44,327 nucleotides of DNA from UBA1858 sp965262455. Its GTDB lineage: Bacteria; Pseudomonadota; Gammaproteobacteria; UBA4575. The stretch spans positions 1 through 44,327 of the forward strand of contig CBDHFH010000004.1 in assembly GCA_965262455.1 (NCBI GenBank), in the 5' to 3' direction. A program made the position numbers and the translations under genes. The first letter of the stretch is position 1. Every line of letters starts with the position of its first letter. Below are positions 26,294-33,741 of this stretch, piece after piece. The notes under the pieces were generated by a model. The model was not told the origin of the DNA. It searched no databases and saw only the letters and a program-made list of their open reading frames with translations.

Positions 26294-27166
26294 ATGTTCA
26301 AAGCCGTCGACCATGACTACCTGGTGCCATTTGATGGTTCCTTCAAATATACAGATGCCATTACCTGCATAGATGAAAAGCAGCTGGACGATAAGGCATT
26401 CAAGAAAAAATTAAAAAAACAAACTGAAAAAATACATGACTTGCAAAGAATCATGTATGCCCATGACAGTCATTCGTTGCTACTGGTTTTCCAGGCGATG
26501 GATGCGGCGGGTAAAGACAGTACTATTCGCCATGCGCTCACTGGTGTGAATCCTGCCGGCTGCCAGGTATTTTCTTTTAAGAAGCCATCATCATTAGAGT
26601 TAGATCATGACTTTTTATGGCGTACCACCATGCGTTTACCTGAGCGTGGACGTATTGGCATCTTTAATCGTAGTTACTATGAAGAGTTGCTAGTAGTAAA
26701 AGTACATCCGGAAATTTTAAATTATCAGAAGTTACCCAAAGAACATATACACAAAGATATTTGGGAGCAGCGTTATGAATCAGTACGTGACTTTGAAAAA
26801 CATATTGCACGCAATGGCACAATTATTTTGAAATTCTGGTTGAACGTTTCTAAAGATGAACAAAGAAATCGTTTTATAAGTCGATTAGATGAACCGGAAA
26901 AGAACTGGAAGTTTTCCGAGTCAGATGTTGAAGAGCGAGGTCATTGGGATAAATACATGCAAGCCTACGAACAAGCATTACAAGAGACGTCGTGTTCCTA
27001 TGCGCCCTGGTATGCCATTCCTGCAGATAATAAACCTTATATGCGTTACACGGTGGCAAAAATTATTGCAGATACATTGGAGTCGATGGATATGGCGTAC
27101 CCAACAGTTGATGAAGAAGCGAGGCAACGCTTTGATCATATGCGCGACAAATTGTTAAAAGAGTAA
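26294..27166 (+). CDS. ppk2: PPK2-family polyphosphate kinase
   Basis: A 290-residue cytoplasmic kinase that uses polyphosphate to phosphorylate nucleotides. The Walker A motif is DAAGKDST at about 70-77 (FQAMDAAGKDSTIRH), followed by the lid region and the Walker B-like IGIFNRSYYEE near residue 120, then KFWLNVSKDEQRNRF. Length and motif spacing fit a single-domain PPK2 of class I or III; which nucleotide (AMP, ADP or GDP) is accepted cannot be settled by eye. Possibly in one operon with the rhodanese gene. Confidence 0.92.
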   Translation: MFKAVDHDYLVPFDGSFKYTDAITCIDEKQLDDKAFKKKLKKQTEKIHDLQRIMYAHDSHSLLLVFQAMDAAGKDSTIRHALTGVNPAGCQVFSFKKPSSLELDHDFLWRTTMRLPERGRIGIFNRSYYEELLVVKVHPEILNYQKLPKEHIHKDIWEQRYESVRDFEKHIARNGTIILKFWLNVSKDEQRNRFISRLDEPEKNWKFSESDVEERGHWDKYMQAYEQALQETSCSYAPWYAIPADNKPYMRYTVAKIIADTLESMDMAYPTVDEEARQRFDHMRDKLLKE

Positions 27167-27303
27167 CGCTTATCTTTTCCACCCACGTCAGAACTGTGGC
27201 ATTATTTCTCTGTCCTATGAACATGGATTTATTTGTAACTAAATAAATTCAATCATTAATAAAATCATTTTAAAGTAAACTCTAACATTACAGAGAGGAT
27301 GTT

Positions 27304-27708
27304 ATGACAAAGTTAGTCGATATCGAGGGTATTGGAGACACATACGCAGGTAAATTAGAAGAAGGTGGGATTAAGTCTGTAGAAGATTTACTTGCCAAAG
27401 GTGCTGAAAAGAAAGACCGTCAGGCCATTGCAGAAAACTGTGGCATTAGTGAAAAACTCGTTTTGAATTGGGTCAACCGTGCCGATCTTGCACGTATCAA
27501 AGGCGTTAGCACTCAGTATGCAGATTTACTTGAATGTGCAGGCGTTGATACTGTTCCGGAACTTGCACAACGCAATGCGGCTAACTTGCACGAAAAAATG
27601 GTAAGTGTGAACGAAGAGAAAAACTTAGTTCGCCAGGTACCTTCAGCATCACAAGTCGAAGACTGGGTAAAACAAGCTAAAGATCTCCCTCGCGCGATCA
27701 ACTACTAA
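27304..27708 (+). CDS. DUF4332 domain protein with helix-hairpin-helix repeats
   Basis: A 134-residue soluble protein. It holds two helix-hairpin-helix-like units: DIEGIGDTYAGKLEEGGIKSV near the N-terminus and RIKGVSTQYADLLECAGVDT in the middle, each followed by VEDLLA/VPELAQ-type helices, as in DUF4332 proteins. HhH units often bind DNA without sequence specificity, but the function of this family is not known. RBS GAGAGGA lies just upstream of ATG 27304. It appears monocistronic. Confidence 0.85.
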   Translation: MTKLVDIEGIGDTYAGKLEEGGIKSVEDLLAKGAEKKDRQAIAENCGISEKLVLNWVNRADLARIKGVSTQYADLLECAGVDTVPELAQRNAANLHEKMVSVNEEKNLVRQVPSASQVEDWVKQAKDLPRAINY

Positions 27709-28077
27709 TCTATTAATTCACGTCATTACCAGCTCAAGCCAATGGATTGGGCTGGTATGTCGATTCCCTTCAAACATACATGACATAGTCTTATGTTCAT
27801 GACTCTATGTTTATTAGCCGTATAAACTCTTAATAAGCGAATCGGTGGTTGTGTTCAGAAATAAACAACGCCATCGCATGTGTTTATTATTAAATAAGCG
27901 TTACATGTTTAATTGGCTGCAATGCAAGACGGACAAGTTTGTTTGCATATTTATAAAATTTTAAAAAGCTAATTGCTAACTACGACTGATGCAACAGTAA
28001 ATTAAATACCAGTTTAAAATTTTACTGCCTGATTTTTTATCAATTTCCACAACACACGATTGTCAGACATTGATGTG
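27709..28077. other. intergenic gap, no clear function
   Basis: An AT-rich stretch of 369 bases between convergent genes. The one notable structure is a hairpin at about 27739-27767 (ACCAGC/GCTGGT outside, CCAAT/ATTGG inside) shortly after the DUF4332 stop. It lacks a T run, so it is only a weak terminator candidate. No ORF or RNA gene is recognised. Confidence 0.4.
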
Positions 28078-28341
28078 CTAGTGGTGTCTGATGTAGGGAA
28101 TGACATAGTTGTGATTATTTAAATGAACGTAAATCCACAGGCTGCCATTGTCAGTTTCATAGCTACCGAGTTTGGCTAAACCATTTTCTAGTGCAGATTT
28201 TAATGCGAGGGGCGATTCACAAAGCGCGCTGGCGGCCATGTCAATTTGCGAGAGCAGGTTGCGTTTCAATCTTTCAACCGTACTTGCTGAGAAGTCGATA
28301 TCTTTGCGTTGAATCACTAATTCTTTGAGGGCTTGTTCCAT
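28078..28341 (-). CDS. small protein of unknown function, Fur-controlled
   Basis: An 87-residue protein with no signal peptide, no recognised family and one cysteine. The N-terminal part is predicted helical (MEQALKELVIQRKDIDF, TVERLKRNLLSQIDMAASAL); the C-terminus looks like beta strands (GSLWIYVHLNNHNYVIPYI). The main reason to accept it as a gene is its promoter: TTGACA-17-TAGTAT with an almost perfect Fur box over the transcription start, 11 bases before the ATG. That predicts repression by iron-loaded Fur and expression under iron limitation. It is not linked to a recognisable iron-uptake gene in this window. Confidence 0.7.
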   Translation of the reverse strand: MEQALKELVIQRKDIDFSASTVERLKRNLLSQIDMAASALCESPLALKSALENGLAKLGSYETDNGSLWIYVHLNNHNYVIPYIRHH

Positions 28342-28351
28342 AAATAGTAAT

Positions 28352-28370
28352 GAGAATGATAATGATTCTC
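28352..28370 (-). promoter_or_regulatory. Fur box
   Basis: GAGAATGATAATGATTCTC is a 19-bp palindrome (apart from its centre) close to the Fur consensus GATAATGATAATCATTATC. It sits immediately downstream of the -10 hexamer and ends 11 bases before the start codon at 28341, so bound Fur would block transcription. Confidence 0.88.
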
Positions 28371-28372
28371 AT

Positions 28373-28401
28373 ATACTATTAGTCATGGCACCTCCTGTCA
28401 A
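28373..28401 (-). promoter_or_regulatory. promoter of the Fur-controlled gene
   Basis: Read on the minus strand: TTGACA (28396-28401), a 17-base spacer, TAGTAT (28373-28378). A perfect -35 and a good -10 facing the 87-residue ORF, with the Fur box overlapping the expected start of transcription. Confidence 0.8.
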
Positions 28402-28509
28402 CAGGGTGCGTATCAAACGCATAGGCTTGATGGCGAGCGGTTAATGGTGACATCAAATCACCTAACGTATTCTAGTGATTGAATTTTTTATAGAATTTTT
28501 GAAGAATGG

Positions 28510-31500
28510 CTAGGACGTGGCTGGTTTTTTCAGATGCAATAAGGTTGGAATCAGCAGCAGTGTGAACAGCGTGCTGATAATCATGCCACCCACAATTACG
28601 GCCGCCAGACCGCGATACAGTTCTGCACCAGCTCCCGCAAAAATGACCAGTGGCAGCATGCCGAACACGGTGGTTGAGGTACTCATTAATATTGGTCGTA
28701 TGCGTGTGCGGATGGCATCTCTGATCGCCGCTTGCCGATCGAGTCCTTCACGCTCACTATTTCTTGCCTGATAAACAAGTAGGATGGCGTTGTTAACCAC
28801 AAGGCCAAGTAAAATAATAAAACCAATCAAGGTAAGTAAGTCAGCAGGCAAGCCGAGTAGCTTTAATGCAATCACACCGCCGATGGTGGCCAACGGCAAC
28901 GCTAACATAACAAGAATACTGTCGAAGAATGATCTGAATAAGGCAGCCATCAGTAATAATAAAATAATCAGTGCCACTACAAAGCTACTACTTAAATTAT
29001 TTATTGCGACATTTAAATTATCTGCCGATCCGCCATAACGTATCACGCCATCTTCCGGCAGTAGGGGTTCCATTAATGGCGCAACCTCGTTTTGAATAAT
29101 TGTCAGTGCTTGTTCGAGCGGAATATCTTCCGGCGGGGTGACTTCTAATGTAATTGTGCGTCGTCGATCGAGGCGGCGAATTGTATTCGGGCCTGCAGTG
29201 CGTGCAATATCAACTAATTCACCAAACGGCACGACGCCTGCATCAGGTGTATGCAAGGGGATTGCATTGAGTTGTTCCGGCGTTTGCCATTCCGGTGCTC
29301 GCACTAAGATGTCTAAACGTTCTTCGCCATCAAAGTATTCCCCGACTTGTAAGCCATCGCCTAGGATACGTGACACTTGCGCAAGTGTTTCACGATTCCA
29401 TCCAGCTTCCTGTAATCGGTCATCACGTGGTTTAAATTGTAATTCAGGCTCAGCGAGTTCTAGTCCGGGTCGTGGTCGCACACGTGCACCTGGCAGTTTT
29501 TGTGGAATTGCAATAAAGCCAGCCAATGCGGATTCAATCAGGGCATCAATATTTCTACCTTGTACGTTAACTTCAATTTCACGATTAGCACCAAAGCCTG
29601 AAAATAAAGATGCTTTACGTACCACGGCAAACGTATCAGGGAAGCCACTTACGGCTTGATTTAAAATCCCCACCAGTTGATCAACCTGTTTTGGGTCCTC
29701 TGCGCGTCCACCTATGAAGATCGATCCTGAGGTGGCGACGAAAAAGTAATGCTTAATTTTCGGTTCTTTTGCGCCAGTAAAATAAGGTTGTATGCGTTCT
29801 ACAATGGTATTACCCATTTCTTTTTCAATATGAGAAATATTTACCCCTGGAGGTGGAATAACAAAGCCAAACACTAAATTACGATTACCAGTCGGCAAGT
29901 AGTCACGTTCAGGAAATAAATAAATTGAACTGGCCACAGGTACGGTGATGAGTAGAGCGACAATTAAGATACGCGACAGTGATGATTGAGTGACGCCGGT
30001 GATTTTATTCGTTAGCGTATCCCAAACGCTGGTATGTTTATCTTCAAAGACTGTCTTTTTAAGCCACACCATACTGGCCGCGGGGATTAATACAGTGGCA
30101 ACAAACAATGAAGCAATAATGGCAGCAGTAATAGCAATTGATAAATCTGCAAACAGTTGACCACTTTGATCGCGTAAAAATAACACCGGTAAAAATATTG
30201 CCACAGTGGTCGCCGTCGAGGCTAATAGTGCAGGCCACACTTGCGCAGTACCTTTCAAGGCAGCTTCAAAACCTGATTTGCCTTTTTCTTTCAGGCGTAC
30301 AATATTTTCTAACACAATAATGGCCGCATCCATGACCATGCCTACTGCAAATGCCATTGCAGCAAGTGATATGACGTTAATGGATTTGCCAGACGCTAAA
30401 ATAACGACAAATGCGACGCACAAACATAATGGGATGGTAATGGTTACAACCATAGTTGCTTTAAAGCGGCGTAAGAACCACCATAGAATCACCACTGCCA
30501 GGACAATGCCCAAGCCTAAATTACTCAGTAATAATTCGATTGCGCTGTCTATGTATACAGTTTCATCATAGACTTGCTCTATCGTTAAATTTGCGCGTTT
30601 AAGCGGACCCGAGCTTAATTCTTCTCTAGCCGTTTTTAAGTCGGCCATTACATCTAGTACGTTTACGCCTGACTCACGGTAGGCATTCACAGCAATGGCC
30701 GTTTCCCCACGCGTAATTACAAAATTATCGCGATCAGCAGGCTGCACCGTGACACGCGCGACATCGCGCAAATAAACAGGTTGACCATCACGCCAATCAA
30801 TCACTAACGATTGTAAGTCGCCGGGGTCCAGTGCGCCGGTATAACGCAATACATATTGGCGTTTGCCAACATCGGCGGTACCCCCTGAGACATCATCATT
30901 ATTGCCTACAGTTCTTGCCGTGTTGACAATATCAATGCCCATTCCTGCCGCTTGATAGGGGTCGACAGTAATGCGAACTTCGCGTTCATTGCCGCCACGC
31001 ACTTCTGACAGCGCGACACCAGCAACACGTTCGAAACGCGATTGCACGACTTCTTCGATATAGTCACGATAGTCTTCAATATGGGTGTTGTTACCCTCAC
31101 CGGGTTTGATAATAAACCAGGCAATGGGACGACTGCGGCCACCCGCGGTGCTAAGTATGGGTTCATCTGCCTCGACCGGATATTGCGGCACACGGTTGAG
31201 TCGATTAATCACTTCAATTAAGCCGCGCTCTAAACTAAAGTCGACATCAAATGAAATGGTAATTTTGCCTGAGCCTTGTCTTGCTTCAGACAACAGCTCC
31301 GTCATGCCGGGCAAGCCGCGCAATTGATCTTCTTGTGGCTCAATAATTTCAGCTTCAACTTCTTCTGGTGCGGCACCTCGCCAGGAAGTCGTGATAGTAA
31401 TTTCGGGACGTTCTACTTCAGGTGTGAGTTGAATCGGTAACGCGCGTAAGGCAAGAAAGCCAAACAAGATAATCAGCAGTGCGGTAACTAAACCTGCAGT

Positions 31501-31533
31501 GGGATTACTTAATGCAAGTTTGGTTGGACTCAT
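28510..31533 (-). CDS. RND efflux transporter, inner-membrane pump subunit
   Basis: A 1007-residue AcrB/HAE1-like RND protein with the expected 12 membrane helices and two large periplasmic loops. N-terminal LALSNPTAGLVTALLII and QLTPEVERPEITITTSWRGA (porter-domain start) are typical. In the fourth helix the proton-relay stretch reads GMVMDAAIIVLEN, so only the first of the two Asp residues of AcrB is present, as in several other RND groups. Substrate is unknown. The adaptor gene lies 22 bases upstream; no outer-membrane TolC-like gene is in the window. Together with the adaptor it forms an exporter reaching across the envelope. Confidence 0.95.
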   Translation of the reverse strand: MSPTKLALSNPTAGLVTALLIILFGFLALRALPIQLTPEVERPEITITTSWRGAAPEEVEAEIIEPQEDQLRGLPGMTELLSEARQGSGKITISFDVDFSLERGLIEVINRLNRVPQYPVEADEPILSTAGGRSRPIAWFIIKPGEGNNTHIEDYRDYIEEVVQSRFERVAGVALSEVRGGNEREVRITVDPYQAAGMGIDIVNTARTVGNNDDVSGGTADVGKRQYVLRYTGALDPGDLQSLVIDWRDGQPVYLRDVARVTVQPADRDNFVITRGETAIAVNAYRESGVNVLDVMADLKTAREELSSGPLKRANLTIEQVYDETVYIDSAIELLLSNLGLGIVLAVVILWWFLRRFKATMVVTITIPLCLCVAFVVILASGKSINVISLAAMAFAVGMVMDAAIIVLENIVRLKEKGKSGFEAALKGTAQVWPALLASTATTVAIFLPVLFLRDQSGQLFADLSIAITAAIIASLFVATVLIPAASMVWLKKTVFEDKHTSVWDTLTNKITGVTQSSLSRILIVALLITVPVASSIYLFPERDYLPTGNRNLVFGFVIPPPGVNISHIEKEMGNTIVERIQPYFTGAKEPKIKHYFFVATSGSIFIGGRAEDPKQVDQLVGILNQAVSGFPDTFAVVRKASLFSGFGANREIEVNVQGRNIDALIESALAGFIAIPQKLPGARVRPRPGLELAEPELQFKPRDDRLQEAGWNRETLAQVSRILGDGLQVGEYFDGEERLDILVRAPEWQTPEQLNAIPLHTPDAGVVPFGELVDIARTAGPNTIRRLDRRRTITLEVTPPEDIPLEQALTIIQNEVAPLMEPLLPEDGVIRYGGSADNLNVAINNLSSSFVVALIILLLLMAALFRSFFDSILVMLALPLATIGGVIALKLLGLPADLLTLIGFIILLGLVVNNAILLVYQARNSEREGLDRQAAIRDAIRTRIRPILMSTSTTVFGMLPLVIFAGAGAELYRGLAAVIVGGMIISTLFTLLLIPTLLHLKKPATS

Positions 31534-31555
31534 CAGAAATCAATTAAAGTAACTG

Positions 31556-32647
31556 TTAGTTAGTTTGACTGGCGACAGCGTTTGCCTGATTGGTGATGTT
31601 AACTGTTTCGCCCGGTCTAAGTCGTTCGCCGCCACGTGTGACAATGCGATCATCTGCATTTACATCACCGATGAGTTCCACGTAGTCGCCGTCACCGATA
31701 CCGACTTCGACACGCACTTGTTCCGCGACGTTCTCGGCATTAATGCGAAACACACTAATACTGCCTTTCCTCAGGACCAGTGCATCTCTATGTATAGAAA
31801 TAACTTCACGTGCTTGAGCAGTGGGAATTGATAATCTTACCAGTGTGCCTGGTGGCAGCGGCTGCTTAGGGATAAGGCGTAATTCAAACAAGCGTGATGA
31901 TGTTGTGCCAACCGGAACAATAGTATTAACTTTGGCTTCTACCGTTTGCCCATTATTATGTACTTTAATGAGTTTGCCGATACTGATTAACGGATAAATA
32001 TGTTGAGGAACACGCACTTGGACTTCGGGATTATCGAAATCAATCAGACGAATTAACGGATTACCATTTTGTGTCCATTCGCCTGCTTGAGAAAATCGTT
32101 CACTGACAACACCAGGAAATGGCGCGCGTAAATTAGAGCGAGAAATTCTTTCTTCAATTTGTGCCAGTCGCGCACGTGCAGCCGTGATATTGCTATTTGC
32201 CACCGCGCGATCTGATATTGATTGATCTAACTGATTTTGTGCTACGTTGTTTTGCTTGATCAGACGCTGAAAGCGTGCCACTTCTTTCTCATATAGTTGA
32301 AGTTTGGCTTGCTCACTTTGAATTGTGGCAAGTTCTTCATCTCGCTGCTGACGTAAAAAAATATCATCCAACTTTGCCACGATATCGCCCTGTTCAACTA
32401 TGGTGCCTACTTCAGCGACCCAGGTGAGGCGGCCTTCGACTTCAGCAGAAATACGTGCATCGTTTTTACTGATTACAGAACCAGAATATTCAGCTGTTGG
32501 TGCTAACTGTCGCACTTGGGCAATATCCACCACCACGGGTTTGGTACGTGTGGGAGGGCCCGCCGCGATTGCTACGTGAGAGCATAGTAGTAGTGTCAAC
32601 AGCAATACCACTGTCGAGACTATTGATTGATTATTTGGAATTTTCAT
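31556..32647 (-). CDS. RND efflux periplasmic adaptor subunit
   Basis: A 363-residue membrane-fusion protein. Signal peptide (about residues 1-28, ending AIA), a barrel-sandwich/lipoyl half (SAEVEGRLTWVAEVGTIVEQ), a long helical hairpin (QQRDEELATIQSEQAKLQLY region), the second lipoyl half (ISRSNLRAPFPGVVSERFSQ) and beta-barrel and membrane-proximal domains at the C-terminus. It connects the pump to an outer-membrane channel. No lipobox is seen. It is separated from arsS by 89 bases. Confidence 0.93.
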   Translation of the reverse strand: MKIPNNQSIVSTVVLLLTLLLCSHVAIAAGPPTRTKPVVVDIAQVRQLAPTAEYSGSVISKNDARISAEVEGRLTWVAEVGTIVEQGDIVAKLDDIFLRQQRDEELATIQSEQAKLQLYEKEVARFQRLIKQNNVAQNQLDQSISDRAVANSNITAARARLAQIEERISRSNLRAPFPGVVSERFSQAGEWTQNGNPLIRLIDFDNPEVQVRVPQHIYPLISIGKLIKVHNNGQTVEAKVNTIVPVGTTSSRLFELRLIPKQPLPPGTLVRLSIPTAQAREVISIHRDALVLRKGSISVFRINAENVAEQVRVEVGIGDGDYVELIGDVNADDRIVTRGGERLRPGETVNITNQANAVASQTN

Positions 32648-32736
32648 AGGTTATGGAAATTGTACCTGATGCACTTCTGGTGCATAGACTACAAGTTCAC
32701 TATATCAATATAGTGACAGTTATTGTTATTAAAAGT

Positions 32737-33708
32737 TTAACCCAAAGCCTGGTTTAAAGCGCCTGAACAGCTACTTCCTTGTCCAGCTGTACAGCCATAG
32801 CAGTGGTTACCGGTTTTAATAGGTAAGTTATGCGTATCAGTCGTGAATAAATCTTTTAAATGTAATGAGTGACTGTTTTGATTGCTCAGCGGCTCATTTA
32901 GCATTTGGTTGAAATCACAGTCATATAAATAACCCTGCCAATCAACACTAATTGTTTCTTTGCACATCACGGTATCGAGATTTGCCAATTCATGGCTGCT
33001 GCGCAGCGTACGCATATAGCTTTCGAAATGGCCAGTAGAAAGCAAACTGCTACCAAAACGCTGAATAGGCATATTGGTAATCACGAACAGTTGGTTAAAT
33101 ACAATTGAATGATCTTGTTGCAGGCGCTGTTTATAGTCCTGTTCAAGTTGCATTTGAGAGGGCGGCAGCACTGGTCCACTAGGATTGAACACTAAATGTA
33201 ATTTAAGGTCATCTTGTTTGCCATAGCCCAGCGCATTAAGCATTTTTAACGCTTGAATACTTGAAGAAAAAACACCTTTGCCGCGTTGCTGGTTAACATT
33301 TTGTTCCGTGTAACAAGGTAGTGAAGCAACAATTTCAACTTTATGTTGTGCCAGGAAATCGGCTAGTGATGTTTGTTCAGGTTCAAGTAGTATGGTTAAG
33401 TTGCAACGATCACGAACAGAAACACCAAGCTGGTAAGCCGTACTTACTAATTCACGAAAGCGCGGATGTAACTCAGGCGCACCGCCGGTGAGGTCAAGCT
33501 GAGAAATCAGCTGCTGAGAAATATAATCTATGACGAGCGCAAGCGTTTCATCTTGCATCATTTCTGTGCGCGTGGGACCGGCATTTACATGACAATGCGT
33601 GCATGACTGATTGCACTTATAACCGAGATTCACTTGCAAGGTTTTCAAACGCGCGCGCTTGATGGCTGGGAAGTCGCCAGGAAACAATAATGGTTTAGTG
33701 TCTCTCAT
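32737..33708 (-). CDS. arsS: radical SAM protein ArsS-like (arsenosugar biosynthesis)
   Basis: A 323-residue radical SAM enzyme. The [4Fe-4S] motif is CNQSCTHC (C32, C36, C39) after LKTLQVNLGYK, followed by DLTGGAPELHPRFREL. The C-terminal domain ends with the cysteine-rich GNHCYGCTAGQGSSCSGAL, a DUF3641-type tail typical of ArsS. ArsS transfers an adenosyl group to methylated arsenic in arsenosugar synthesis. The methyltransferase partner ArsM is not in this window. It sits 33 bases after the VTT-oxidoreductase fusion gene and is probably cotranscribed with it. Confidence 0.9.
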   Translation of the reverse strand: MRDTKPLLFPGDFPAIKRARLKTLQVNLGYKCNQSCTHCHVNAGPTRTEMMQDETLALVIDYISQQLISQLDLTGGAPELHPRFRELVSTAYQLGVSVRDRCNLTILLEPEQTSLADFLAQHKVEIVASLPCYTEQNVNQQRGKGVFSSSIQALKMLNALGYGKQDDLKLHLVFNPSGPVLPPSQMQLEQDYKQRLQQDHSIVFNQLFVITNMPIQRFGSSLLSTGHFESYMRTLRSSHELANLDTVMCKETISVDWQGYLYDCDFNQMLNEPLSNQNSHSLHLKDLFTTDTHNLPIKTGNHCYGCTAGQGSSCSGALNQALG

Positions 33709-33741
33709 TGCAATGATTCAGAGTGTTATGTGTTGCGATTG

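Noticed and set aside
27739..27767. Terminator after the DUF4332 gene
   Set aside because: A nested hairpin is present (ACCAGC/GCTGGT) but no T tract follows; kept only as a note in the intergenic entry.
28369..28386. Tiny ORF with a strong AGGAGG before ATG (five codons), read on the minus strand upstream of the 87-residue gene
   Set aside because: The AGGAGG lies inside the 17-base spacer of the TTGACA/TAGTAT promoter, so it would be upstream of the transcription start. The match is most likely chance.
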